Positions 1 to 11,136 of a DNA stretch of 64,000 bases are shown here, in pieces. The DNA comes from Spiroplasma endosymbiont of Amphimallon solstitiale. GTDB taxonomy: Bacteria; Bacillota_I; Bacilli_A; Mycoplasmatales; VBWQ01. Positions within the stretch are counted from its first letter, which is position 1, and each line of letters begins with the position of its first letter. The notes below the pieces were generated by a model. The model had not been told where the DNA came from, made no database searches, and saw nothing but the letters and a program-made list of their open reading frames with translations. A program made the position numbers and the translations under genes. The DNA lies in the NCBI RefSeq assembly GCF_964030965.1, contig NZ_OZ034999.1, positions 1,116,001 to 1,180,000 of the forward strand. The letters are read 5' to 3'.

Positions 1-307
1 GAAAATCTGCTTGTTTATTTGGATATTTTAAAGTAAAATCTTTATAATCAAAACTAATATTAATTAAAGCTTCATCAATTTCTTTTGTTAATTCATTAAT
101 ATCTTTATTTAATTTTCTAAAACAATATATAGCAATTGATTTATTAACTTTAATTGAAATTGCTATTAATATTGCTAATTCTTCTGCAATACTATATGTT
201 TTACTTGAATATCTACTTCCACTTAAATTATATTCACTATGAGTAAAATCACTTTTATTTAATAATCAATAACTAATTTCATGTAAATAAGTAAATTCTT
301 TATTCAT
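1..307 (-). CDS. Phage terminase large subunit, N-terminal part (runs off window)
   Basis: Starts at the ATG complementary to 305-307 and stays open to the window edge, giving 102 residues with UGA read as Trp. The stretch SGSRYSSKTYSIAEEL matches the Walker-A-like region near the N-terminus of terminase large subunits (GSRGSGKS/T type), and the following AILIAISIKV, CFRKLNKDI segment fits the ATPase fold. In tailed phages this protein cuts and packages DNA into proheads. It begins 4 bases after the stop of the upstream fibre-like gene, which suggests co-transcription. The first GK of the usual motif is replaced by YS, so activity is uncertain. The rest of the gene lies outside the window. 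Confidence 0.6.
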
Positions 308-759
308 AATATTATTCTTGTAATTCTTCTAATTTTCATACATTACCTTTTAAATTACCTTTTCCACTATAAATAGTAATCAATTTAGCATGTTGAACTG
401 ATAAAATTACTATATTAACACTATCATTAAAGGTTTGTATTGGTACACCAGCAATTTTGTTATCCGTTATAATAAATTTTTGAATAGTATAAACTGGATT
501 ATATATACTTCAAGAATAATAAACTCTATAATGTTTATTAACTATAAAATTATAAGTAATTTGTCGAGGCTTTTTAGAAATCTGTGTATCTTTGTTTTAC
601 AAAGTACTAGTTTAGATTAATTCTGTCTTCAAATTTTATCATAAAATGAGCAATTGCTGTATTTCAATTTTGAATAGGCAATGTTCATTTTTTTGTTATA
701 TTTTCAATTGCTAAATAAAATATTTTAAAAACTGACATATCATTAGGAAAAGCTTTTTT

Positions 760-2133
760 GAGGCTTTTTAGAAATCTGTGTATCTTTGTTTTACAAAGTA
801 CTAGTTCAGATTAATTCTGTCTTCAAATTTTATCATAAAATGAGCAATTGCTGTATTTCAATTTTGAATAGGCAATGTTCATTTTTTTGTTATATTTTCA
901 ATTGCTAAATAAAATATTTTAAAAACTGACATATCATTAGGAAAAGCTTTTTTGTTTCTAATAACTTTTCGTAATTGACTATTAACAGATTCAATAGCAT
1001 TTGTTGTATAAATTACTCTTTTGATTTCTGCAGGATAACTAATAAAAATCATCAAATTTTCTCAATTTTTATATCAAGATTTAGCAATTTGGGGATATTG
1101 TTTATTTCATTTACTTTCAAATGATTCTAAAGCTTGCATTGCTTGTTCTTCACTACATGCACTATAAATTGGTTTTAAATCTGTAACTAGAGTTTTTCGA
1201 TGTTTGTATGAAACATATTTTAAACTATTTCGAATTTGATGAACAATGCATAATTGATGTTCTGTTTTAGGATAAACTGCTTGTATTGCTTCTGACATGC
1301 CTGTTAAATTATCACTACAAGCAATCAAAATATCATTTAAGCCTCGATTTTTCATTTCTGTGAAATTAGCTAATCAAAATTTAGCACCTTCATTTTCACT
1401 AATTCATAAGCCTAAAACATCTTTTTTACCTTCTAAATCAACTCCTAATGCTATATAAACTGATTTATTAATAATCCGTTTATCTTGTCGAACTTTAACT
1501 ACTATACAATCAAAATAAACAATCGGATAAACGCTTTCTAATGGTCGATTTTGTCATGCTTTGACATCATCAATAACATCATCAGTAATTTGACTAATAA
1601 CACTTTCACTAATATCAGCACCATGATATAACTCTTGTAACTGCATTCTAATGTCAGATAGAGTCATACCTTTTGCATATAGTGAAAGCACTTGTTGATC
1701 AAAACCATCAAATCTTCGCTGTCTTTTTGCAACTATTACAGGAGTAAAATCACTATTGCGATCTCTTGGTACATCAATCTCAATTTTACCTTGTTGAGTT
1801 ATTAATTTTTTTGAACTTGTACCATTACGAGCATTTTCAGTATTACTATGTTGATTTTTTTCATATCCTAAATAATTTTGCATTTCAGAATTCAACATTT
1901 TTTCAACTAAACGTTTTGTTAATTCTTTATATAAACCCCCTTCTTTAAAAACTGTTGTTAAATCTTCAGTATTTTCTAATAATAAATCTACTGCTTTTGA
2001 TATTGGATCATTATTATTAATATTTTGTTTTTTAGCCATCTGTAACTCACTCTTTCTAGTCATTTAATTATATTTACTAGAATTAATTAAACATAGTTAT
2101 TTTTGTAAGTTACACAGATTACTAAACATTGCC
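760..2133 (-). mobile_element. IS256-family insertion sequence, complete (1374 bp), inserted in another IS256
   Basis: Complete element with both ends. It is flanked by the 8-bp target duplication gctttttt (752-759 and 2134-2141), whose source is the transposase gene of the older copy. Same orientation as its host copy. Confidence 0.93.
801..2063 (-). CDS. IS256-family (Mutator type) transposase, intact
   Basis: 420 residues with UGA as Trp. It catalyses cut-and-paste or copy-out transposition of its own element by a DDE mechanism. Visible catalytic candidates are D185 (YFDCIVVKV), D251 (ACSDNLTGM) and E358 ([13 protein letters not shown]), in the order and contexts typical of the Mutator/IS256 family; length is close to the usual 390-420. 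The start is the ATG of [12 protein letters not shown], with a second possible start at the AAA-rich MAKK eight codons on. This is the reference copy for the other IS256 entries. A 60-codon reading frame antisense to residues 40-100 recurs in every copy and is a shadow. Confidence 0.93.
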
Positions 2134-3251
2134 GCTTTTTTGTTTCTAATAACTTTTCGTAATTGACTATTAACAGATTCAATAGCATTTGTTGTATAAA
2201 TTACTCTTTTGATTTCTGCAGGATAACTAATAAAAATCATCAAATTTTCTCAATTTTTATATCAAGATTTAGCAATTTGGGGATATTGTTTATTTCATTT
2301 ACTTTCAAATGATTCTAAAGCTTGCATTGCTTGTTCTTCACTACATGCACTATAAATTGGTTTTAAATCTGTAACTAGAGTTTTTCGATGTTTGTATGAA
2401 ACATATTTTAAACTATTTCGAATTTGATGAACAATGCATAATTGATGTTCTGTTTTAGGATAAACTGCTTGTATTGCTTCTGACATGCCTGTTAAATTAT
2501 CACTACAAGCAATCAAAATATCATTTAAGCCTCGATTTTTCATTTCTGTGAAATTAGCTAATCAAAATTTAGCACCTTCATTTTCACTAATTCATAAGCC
2601 TAAAACATCTTTTTTACCTTCTAAATCAACTCCTAATGCTATATAAACTGATTTATTAATAATCCGTTTATCTTGTCGAACTTTAACTACTATACAATCA
2701 AAATAAACAATCGGATAAACGCTTTCTAATGGTCGATTTTGTCATGTTTTGACATCATCAATAACATCATCAGTAATTTGACTAATAACACTTTCACTAA
2801 TATCAGCACCATGATATAACTCTTGTAACTGCATTCTAATGTCAGATAGAGTCATACCTTTTGCATATAGTGAAAGCACTTGTTGATCAAAACCATCAAA
2901 TCTTCGCTGTCTTTTTGCAACTATTACAGGAGTAAAATCACTATTGCGATCTCTTGGTACATCAATCTCAATTTTACCTTGTTGAGTTATTAATTTTTTT
3001 GAACTTGTACCATTACGAGCATTTTCAGTATTACTATGTTGATTTTTTTCATATCCTAAATAATTTTGCATTTCAGAATTCAACATTTTTTCAACTAAAC
3101 GTTTTGTTAATTCTTTATATAAACCCCCTTCTTTAAAAACTGTTGTTAAATCTTCAGTATTTTCTAATAATAAATCTACTGCTTTTGATATTGGATCATT
3201 ATTATTAATATTTTGTTTTTTAGCCATCTGTAACTCACTCTTTCTAGTCAT
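2134..3251 (-). pseudogene. IS256 transposase, C-terminus displaced by the inserted IS256 copy
   Basis: Identical to the intact transposase from the start codon to residue 372 (VIRNKKA), where the inserted element interrupts it. The reading frame then runs about 14 codons into the end of the inserted element. The missing C-terminal codons lie at 607-759. D185, D251 and E358 are all present, but the protein lacks about 48 C-terminal residues. Confidence 0.85.
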
Positions 3252-4370
3252 TTAATTATATTTACTAGAATTAATTAAACATAGTTATTTTTGTAAGTTA
3301 CACAGATTACTAAACATTGCCAATTTGTCAATTATCTCATTTATTTTTTTCTCTTGTTCCTACATCTTTTCATTGTTGATTATTTGGACTTGGTGTTGGA
3401 TTATCTGGTAATTCAATATCTCAACAATTTTCTTCAACTTCATTTGTTTCTAAACTTTTTGAATTAATTTTTATTTTTGGTGTAACATCAACTTTAATTG
3501 TATTTTGTAATTCTTCTAATGAAAGAATAGCACCATAATTAATATCTCCACCTTTTAAATATAAACTACAATTAAAACTACTTTCTCTAACAGTTAAAGT
3601 TAATATTACATCTTCATCTTTAATTTTAAATTTTGCAAGTAAATAATCTCCACCTAAATAATTACCAGTTTTAAATTCTACTTTATGCTTTATATTTGCT
3701 TGATTTACTGGTAATTCATCTAATGTTATAATTACTCTATATACAGTATTAAAATTAATTTCAAAAGTATCTCATTCACGATTATTTTTACTTTTATTTA
3801 TTACTTTTCATATTTCTTTATCTTGTTTTTTATCAATATTTGCTTTATTTTCATTAATAGCAAGAACAATTTGTTTAGCAACTGTTTGTAAATCTTCATC
3901 ATTGATATTTTGTTTTTTATCTATTAAATTATTAACATATTCTTTATTTGTACCATCTGTTAAAAAAGTAGGTGTTCCAACATCAATAATACGTTTATCA
4001 TTTGCACTAATATCTTTATCATCTTTTGGTTTAATAAAATTAGGATTATCTTTATCAACTTCTCATAATAATTCACCACCACCAATAGCACTAATAACTT
4101 TTTCTTCTTGACCTTCTTTACCATCAACTAACTGTAAACTATCATTACTAAAATATTTAGTAAATAATTCAAGTGTTGTTAAATTATCAAATGATTTTAT
4201 ACCAGTAGTATCAAATCATAATTCAGTTCCAATAATATTTTTAGGATATTTTGGATATATTTTAACTCTTTTATCATTTGTTTTTAGATTTAATATTTCT
4301 AAATATCTTGTTAAAGGACTATCTTCACCACAATTACTATAAAAATTACTAAAAAAATCATTTCTTTTAG

Positions 4371-5549
4371 GGCAATGTTTAGTAATCTGTGTAACTTACA
4401 AAAATAACTATGTTTAATTAATTCTAGTAAATATAATTAAATGACTAGAAAGAGTGAGTTACAGATGGCTAAAAAACAAAATATTAATAATAATGATCCA
4501 ATATCAAAAGCAGTAGATTTATTATTAGAAAATACTGAAGATTTAACAACAGTTTTTAAAGAAGGGGGTTTATATAAAGAATTAACAAAACGTTTAGTTG
4601 AAAAAATGTTGAATTCTGAAATGCAAAATTATTTAGGATATGAAAAAAATCAACATAGTAATACTGAAAATGCTCGTAATGGTACAAGTTCAAAAAAATT
4701 AATAACTCAACAAGGTAAAATTGAGATTGATGTACCAAGAGATCGCAATAGTGATTTTACTCCTGTAATAGTTGCAAAAAGACAGCGAAGATTTGATGGT
4801 TTTGATCAACAAGTGCTTTCACTATATGCAAAAGGTATGACTCTATCTGACATTAGAATGCAGTTACAAGAGTTATATCATGGTGCTGATATTAGTGAAA
4901 GTGTTATTAGTCAAATTACTGATGATGTTATTGATGATGTCAAAACATGACAAAATCGACCATTAGAAAGCGTTTATCCGATTGTTTATTTTGATTGTAT
5001 AGTAGTTAAAGTTCGACAAGATAAACGGATTATTAATAAATCAGTTTATATAGCATTAGGAGTTGATTTAGAAGGTAAAAAAGATGTTTTAGGCTTATGA
5101 ATTAGTGAAAATGAAGGTGCTAAATTTTGATTAGCTAATTTCACAGAAATGAAAAATCGAGGCTTAAATGATATTTTGATTGCTTGTAGTGATAATTTAA
5201 CAGGCATGTCAGAAGCAATACAAGCAGTTTATCCTAAAACAGAACATCAATTATGCATTGTTCATCAAATTCGAAATAGTTTAAAATATGTTTCATACAA
5301 ACATCGAAAAACTCTAGTTACAGATTTAAAACCAATTTATAGTGCATGTAGTGAAGAACAAGCAATGCAAGCTTTAGAATCATTTGAAAGTAAATGAAAT
5401 AAACAATATCCCCAAATTGCTAAATCTTGATATAAAAATTGAGAAAATTTGATGATTTTTATTAGTTATCCTGCAGAAATCAAAAGAGTAATTTATACAA
5501 CAAATGCTATTGAATCTGTTAATAGTCAATTACGAAAAGTTATTAGAAA
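4371..5549 (+). mobile_element. IS256-family copy, right end missing
   Basis: Begins with the ggcaatgttta terminus and matches the full element for 1179 bp, then stops abruptly where an IS30 end (cctgaattgtaaaatt) begins. The remaining 195 bp of IS256 do not reappear beyond the IS30 copies, so this is not a simple nested insertion; a deletion or recombination followed. Confidence 0.88.
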
Positions 5550-5601
5550 CCTGAATTGTAAAATTAAAAAGGACACTTATATAAAAATTAAATTGTGTTA
5601 A
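4441..5601 (+). pseudogene. IS256 transposase truncated by IS30, with IS30-derived tail
   Basis: Residues 1-370 of the transposase are intact, including D185, D251 and E358. The frame then enters the IS30 terminus, which supplies the tail [16 protein letters not shown] and a TAA stop. The lost C-terminal 50 residues probably make it inactive. Confidence 0.85.
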
Positions 5602-6491
5602 TTCTATAATTAAGAAAAGAAAGGAATTAGCACAATGTATAAGTATCTGACTATTGAATCAATAATAGCAATAAAAGAATATAAAAGTTATGGATTTTCG
5701 ATTCGTAAAATAGCAAAAGCCATTGATTATAGTAAATCAACTGTACATAGAGTTTGTAGATTATTAAATCAAAACTTATTACCATTAAAAATATTGAATA
5801 AAATTCAAAAAAATAAACAAAATGCAGGTAGAAAATTAATAATTTTAACTTTAATAGAAATTAATACTATTAATCATTTGTTAATTTCTAAAAATTATGC
5901 TCTTGATATAATTGCTAATTTTTTAAAGGAAAATAAAATAAAAAGTATTTCAACAAAAACTTTATATAACATGTTTAAAACAAATCGAATGGGTTTTGAT
6001 GAAAATAACTTATTGAGAAAAGGAAAAAATAAACCTCACAAACAAAAAGAAACTAGGGGCAGAATTAATAATTGTAAGTCTATTCATGAAAGAAATTTAA
6101 TCATTCCTAATATTAAAAATATAGAAGAATTTGGTCATTTAGAGGGTGATACTATCATTGGTAAAGATCATAAAAGTTCTATTATTACTTTAGCTGATAT
6201 ATGATCAAAAACCACAATTCCTTTAGCAACTAAAAATAATAAATCAGAAAATATTACAAAAAGTATAATAAAATTTATTTCAAAGTTACAAAAAGGAACA
6301 GTTAAAACTATTACTTTTGATCGTGGTAAAGAATTTAGTAAATGAAAATTAATCGAAAAAAATTGTAATGTTAAGATTTATTTTGCAGATCCTGGTAAAC
6401 CTTGTCAAAGAGGTTTAAATGAAAATAATAATGGTATTTTAAGAAGATATTTACCAAAATCTACAGATCTATCTTCATATAAACAAAAAGA
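5550..6491 (+). mobile_element. IS30-family copy, right end missing
   Basis: Begins with the terminus cctgaattgtaaaattaaaa and is cut at 6491, exactly where a complete IS30 copy begins. Its missing 3' part is not found after that copy. Confidence 0.88.
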
Positions 6492-6543
6492 CCTGAATTG
6501 TAAAATTAAAAAGGACACTTATATAAAAATTAAATTGTGTTAA
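5635..6543 (+). pseudogene. IS30 transposase fused to IS30-end tail
   Basis: Residues 1-286 of the 314-residue transposase are present with the DDE residues. It then reads into the next element and gains the same [16 protein letters not shown] tail and stop as the truncated IS256 transposase just upstream. Small differences from the other copies (L51 to K; T to S near residue 85) show it is a slightly diverged copy. Confidence 0.85.
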
Positions 6544-7552
6544 TTCTATAATTAAGAAAAGAAAGGAATTAGCACAATGTATAAGTATCTGACTATTGAA
6601 TCAATAATAGCAATAAAAGAATATAAAAGTTATGGATTTTCGATTCGTAAAATAGCAAAAGCCATTGATTATAGTAAATCAACTGTACATAGAGTTTGTA
6701 GATTATTAAATCAAAACTTATTACCATTAGAAATATTGAATAAAATTCAAAAAAATAAACAAAATGCAGGTAGAAAATTAATAATTTTAACTTTAATAGA
6801 AATTAATACTATTAATCATTTGTTAATTACTAAAAATTATGCTCTTGATATAATTGCTAATTTTTTAAAGGAAAATAAAATAAAAAGTATTTCAACAAAA
6901 ACTTTATATAACATGTTTAAAACAAATCGAATGGGTTTTGATGAAAATAACTTATTGAGAAAAGGAAAAAATAAACCTCACAAACAAAAAGAAACTAGGG
7001 GCAGAATTAATAATTGTAAGTCTATTCATGAAAGAAATTTAATTATTCCTAATATTAAAAATATAGAAGAATTTGGTCATTTAGAGGGTGATACTATCAT
7101 TGGTAAAGATCATAAAAGTTCTATTATTACTTTAGCTGATATATGATCAAAAACCACAATTCCTTTAGCAACTAAAAATAATAAATCAGAAAATATTACA
7201 AAAAGTATAATAAAATTTATTTCAAAGTTACAAAAAGGAACAGTTAAAACTATTACTTTTGATCGTGGTAAAGAATTTAGTAAATGAAAATTAATCGAAA
7301 AAAATTGTAATGTTAAGATTTATTTTGCAGATCCTGGTAAACCTTGTCAAAGAGGTTTAAATGAAAATAATAATGGTATTTTAAGAAGATATTTACCAAA
7401 ATCTACAGATCTATCTTCATATAAACAAAAAGATTTAAATACTATAGCATTTCAAATTAATTCTACACCCAGAAAATCACTATCTTATAAAAGACCAATA
7501 GATTTAATACAATTATTTTAAAAAACTGTCCCATTTATATTTACAATTCAGG
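6492..7552 (+). mobile_element. IS30-family insertion sequence, complete (1061 bp)
   Basis: Both termini are present: cctgaattgtaaaattaaaa at the left and the inverted form of cctgaattgtaaatataaat at the right. It sits between a truncated IS30 and a fragment of an IS5-like element. Confidence 0.93.
6577..7521 (+). CDS. IS30-family transposase, intact
   Basis: 314 residues. The N-terminal part (residues 5-45, YGFSIRKIAKAIDYSKSTVH) is a helix-turn-helix for binding the element ends, a second HTH-like part lies at 85-115, and the catalytic domain carries D172 (HLEGDTIIG), D229 (ITFDRGKEF) and E263 (CQRGLNENNNGILRR), the hallmark IS30 motifs. Length is a little short of the usual 320-380 but complete. 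A ribosome-binding sequence (agaaaggaa) precedes the ATG by 8 bases. This is the reference copy for the other IS30 entries. Confidence 0.93.
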
Positions 7553-7755
7553 ATACATATAAAATTGCACAAAATACTTCATATAAATCTAAACTTCTTG
7601 GTTTTGTTTTCTTTTTGCTATTTTCTAAAATTGATTTTATGTTCTCAAATTGTTCTTTGGTGACATGACTTGGATAATTTTTATGCATATATACCTCTTA
7701 TTTTAAAATATATAATCATTTTACATTATTTTCGAAAAGATTCTAAACAGGTTCT
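7553..7755 (-). pseudogene. IS5-like transposase, N-terminal fragment with element left end
   Basis: The start codon is complementary to 7686-7688 and about 45 codons follow (MHKNYPSHVTKEQFENIKS...). The same sequence occurs on the plus strand at 29317-29563, where it continues into a typical IS5/IS4-superfamily N-terminal domain. The element end agaacctgtttag lies at the 7755 side. The IS30 at 6492-7552 cuts it off. Confidence 0.7.
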
Positions 7756-8129
7756 TAGATAAGTTTCATGCATTTAGTTATTTATGAAAATCTTTTGTTG
7801 GAGTTCGTGGTAAGAAAAAAGAATCTCATGACTGAAAAAAATTTTTAGATTCTTCAACTACTTTTTCAAGTGGTAATTGTAATAAATTACTTGATTTTTT
7901 AAAACTTAATGTTAATACTAAAACTTATAATTATTTTAAAAATAATGCTCATGGTATTGTAAATCAAAATGCTTCATGAAATATTGGATGTTCTGCAGAA
8001 AGTGATGTTTATCATTTTTTAAAATCTTTAACTAATGGAGCAAAAATATATAATTATCAAACATTAAATAATATGTTAATTGCAAAAGCAAATTATTTAA
8101 ATGCTAGAAGTTATATGAATAGTACTTAA
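7756..8129 (+). pseudogene. ISLre2-type (UPF0236) transposase, C-terminal fragment
   Basis: An open frame without a start ends at TAA 8127-8129. The sequence GCSAESDVYHFL followed by NNMLIAKANYLNARS matches the C-terminal signature of UPF0236/ISLre2 transposases (CSAEGHVSH..., then ...KxRxY), and KKKESHDWKKF also fits. Only about 120 C-terminal residues remain, joined to the IS5-like end at 7755. Confidence 0.55.
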
Positions 8130-8351
8130 TAAATTAAAACTTCATATTTTTAAAATCTAATTTTAAGATTAGAATTTTTGTGTTGTTTAAATGTAATTTT
8201 GTCATTATATTTTTAAACATTTATGTATTTTATGATATAATTAAATTAACAAAAAATAGAAGTACATCAGTTTATTGTTCTAGTTGTCCCTTTCTATCCA
8301 TTAATCTCATACGTCCATTAAAATATTAGAATTTGAGGAGATGAAGTTAAT

Positions 8352-10649
8352 ATGAATAATACAACTAATTTAAATGATAATTTTGTTATTAGTAGAGTAG
8401 TACTGTCAGATGTTTCATGTACCTCTTGTGCTAGTGCCATTGAAAGACATTTTACCAAAGAAGATGGTATTACTGTTAGTATCAATTTTGCTACTAAAAA
8501 AGCACAATTTAGTTATGATCCTAAGTTTTGAAATGAAAAAAAAATTAAAAAAGCAATGCATAATTTAGGATATGAAATTTGTAAGTTTGAAACTGAGATT
8601 AAAGATATAAAAACAAGTCACAAAGTTGATATGAAAGATATTACAGATGATCATAGTAGTCATAGTCATAGTAGTGAACAACATCAATCTCATATGTCAG
8701 AACAACATCATAATCATCAACATAATGTTAAATTACGTGATTTAATTGAACTTATTATTGGTTGAATATTGTTACTACCACTATTATTAATTATGATACC
8801 TAATACTCCATTTTTTGATAGTTTACGTAATCCTTATGTCCAACTTGCACTAGCAATTCCAATTCAATTTTATTTTGGTCGTAAATTTTATATTGGTATT
8901 TATCGAGAATTAATTAAACAAAAATGACCCGGTATGCATACTTTAGTAGCATTAGGAACAACAACGGCATTTATTTTTTCTATTTATTTAATGGTAATTA
9001 ATAAAACCGAACACTTATATTTTGAAGTTAGTGCTTCAATTATTATGATTGTTTTACTTGGTGATTTAATTAGTACTGTTGCACAGAAAAGGGCTACTAG
9101 TGGCTTAGAAAGTTTAATGTCATTAAAGCCAAAATCAATCTTAAAATATGATTATAATACCAAAACAGAAACTTTTATTAATATTGAAGATGTACAATTA
9201 AATGATATTTTAATTATTCGAAAAGGTGAAAATATTCCTACTGATGGTCAATTAATTAGTGAAGAAGCATTTATTAATGAATCAATGTTAACTGGTGAAT
9301 CGCAAGTTATTACGAAACAAGTTAACCAAAATTTAATTGGTGGAACTAATAATGTTGGTGATAGTTTTAGGATGAAAGCAACTAAAATTGGTAAAGACAC
9401 AGTATTAGCAAGTATTATTAAGGCAGTTGAAGATGCACAATCTCAGAAACCAAAATTACAAAAATTGGCTGATAAAATTTCTGGGTGATTTACACCAACT
9501 GTTATTTTAATTGCCATTTTAGTTTTTCTTATTCGTTATTTTGCAGTAGGTAATGGTGTGCAAGAATCATTAGAAATTGCAATTGCAACTTTAATAATTG
9601 CTTGTCCTTGTGCATTAGGAATTGCAACACCATTAGCAGTTGCTGTTGGAATTAATAAAGCAGCAAAAATAGGAATCATTTATAATAAGGCTAGTGCTTT
9701 TGAAAAAATTACTAAGATTGATACCATTTGTTTTGATAAAACAGGAACATTAACTACTGGTAATTTGTTTATTATTAAAATTTATGGTCAAGAAAAACAT
9801 GTTAATAAGGCAATTGCTATGGAAAAGCATTCAACACATCCTTTGGCTTTAGCTTTTTCTTTATATGCTAATACTAATAATGTTGGACAATTATTGACAA
9901 TTACCGAAGTTAAAGAACAAATTGGTTTTGGTATTAAAGCAAAATATCAAACTGAAGAATTACAAATTTCATCACTTGAAAATTTACAAAAAGCAAAAAT
10001 GCCATTTAGTCCATTTCTAAAAACATTTGATTTTGAAACAGTTACTCCTAGCCAGAAAGTATTGGCATTGGCAATTAATAAAGTTGTTACTAATATTTTT
10101 ATTTTAGAAGATGAATTACAAACAAATGCATTATTAACAATTGAAAAAGTTAAAAAACAGGGAATTGAGGTTATTTTAATTAGTGGTGATAATGAATCAC
10201 AAACACTTGCTATTGCTAATCGCGTTGGGATAGAAACATACTTTGCTAATGTTACACCACAAGGTAAATCACAAATTGTTGCTGATTTACAAGCAAAAGG
10301 GAAAAAAGTAGCGTTTGTTGGTGATGGTATTAATGATGTTATTGCCTTAGAACAATCTGATTTAGCAATTGCAATGGGCTCTGGTAGTGATATTGCTAAA
10401 AAAATTGGTGATATTACTATTCTTGATAATGATATTAGTATTGTTTATAAGGCTATTGTTTTAACTAAAAAAACTAAAAATAATATTTGAATCAATTTTA
10501 TTTGAGCATTTAGTTATAATATTATCATTATTCCATTAGCTGCTGCCGGATTTATTATTCCACCGTTGGCTGCAATTGCGATGGCTCTTTCTGATATAAC
10601 TGTTGTTGGAAATTCATTAATTTTTAAATGAAGAAAATATAAATATTAG
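8352..10649 (+). CDS. copA: Copper-translocating P1B-type ATPase
   Basis: 765 residues; pumps Cu(I) out of the cytoplasm across the membrane. Order of parts: heavy-metal-associated domain with the metal-binding CTSCAS (about residues 18-23), a His-rich linker (about 95-120, many HSH/HQH/HNH), transmembrane helices, actuator domain with TGES, the intramembrane metal site ACPCALG, phosphorylation motif DKTGT, nucleotide-domain HP motif (STHPLA) and hinge GDGIND, then two final helices. All key residues are present. The start ATG at 8352 follows gaggagatg; an ATG at 8341 is out of frame. Seven or more internal UGA codons are read as Trp. A possible -10 (tataat, 8236-8241) precedes a long leader. 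The His-rich linker is the one unusual part. Confidence 0.93.
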
Positions 10650-10710
10650 ATAATATATAAATTAATAATAAATAAAAAAGTACTTTAATTTTTTAAAAGG
10701 AGAAATTTAA

Positions 10711-10983
10711 ATGGCTAGACAAAATGAAGAAAAAAAAGCAGAGCTTGATCAAAAGATATCTATTTTACAGGAAATGATACGTATTATAGAAGAAAAAAAT
10801 AATGTTGAACCAAAGCCTGATGAAAAGTTGATTAGAATTAATCAACTGATAATTGATGATTATAAGAACAAACTTTCTCTATTAGTAAAAGAAAGAGAAA
10901 ATAATAATTGAGAAACAATTAATTTAGAAGATATTGATAAACCATCTACAGGTCAAAATAAATGAAGTTTATCAAAAATATAA
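10711..10983 (+). CDS. Small coiled-coil protein, function unknown
   Basis: 90 residues, preceded by aaaaggag 8 bases before the ATG. Residues 1-70 are strongly charged with heptad-like spacing of I and L (KISILQEMIRIIEEK, IDDYKNKLSLL), predicting a coiled coil; the tail is polar. No membrane segment or signal peptide. It lies 61 bases downstream of copA on the same strand and may be co-transcribed, but nothing ties it to copper. A UGA at codon 68 is read as Trp. Confidence 0.65.
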
Positions 10984-11020
10984 AAAAAGTTACCTTTCTC
11001 TATAACCCTACTAGGTAAGT
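10981..11020 (-). ncRNA. Candidate short RNA or terminator related to the one at 43557-43667
   Basis: On the minus strand a TATAAT (11027-11032) is followed after a few bases by ACTTACCTAGTAGGGTTA and then AAAGGTAAC with seven T. The same order (TATAAT, ACTTACCTA, GGGTTA, AAAGGTAA) occurs on the plus strand at 43543-43585. Here the RNA would be only about 40 nt, a single hairpin (TTACC/GGTAA) with a T run. Expression is not shown by the sequence. Confidence 0.3.
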
Positions 11021-11136
11021 ATTTTGATTATACTTTATCATTGTTGATTTGTATAGCAATTTTAGTGTTTTTTTAAAATTTCAATATTTTTTTTATATCC
11101 TTAATTGTAAATATAAATGGGACAGTTTTTTAAAAT

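Larger units (their letters stand above)
566..3321 (-). mobile_element. Older IS256-family copy, split by a second IS256 copy
   Basis: The two halves, 566-759 and 2142-3321, make one full element when 760-2141 is removed. The outer flanks carry the 8-bp target duplication aatttgtc (558-565 and 3322-3329). The termini are gaggcttttta at the left and the complement of ggcaatgttta at the right; their inner parts are near-identical inverted repeats around TTTAG(A/T)AATCTGTGTA. Confidence 0.9.
312..4370 (-). pseudogene. Phage fibre-like structural protein, interrupted by nested IS256 copies and 5'-truncated
   Basis: Removing 566-3329 (IS256 pair plus one 8-bp target copy) joins 312-565 to 3330-4370 in one uninterrupted minus-strand frame of about 430 codons ending VWKLEELQE. 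The upstream end is lost at the IS256 beginning at 4371. The middle part (YVNNLIDKKQNINDEDLQ then NKANIDKKQDKE) resembles the repetitive KQDK segments of phage tail-fibre and baseplate proteins; the C-terminal part is rich in beta-forming residues. Its position directly upstream of the terminase gene supports a phage origin. No enzymatic motif was seen. Assignment as a fibre or receptor-binding protein is inference from composition and context. Confidence 0.45.

Noticed and set aside
1766-1948. A recurring 60-codon frame antisense to every IS256 transposase
   Set aside because: Present only as an antisense shadow of codons 40-100, without ribosome site, and its changes follow those of the transposase.
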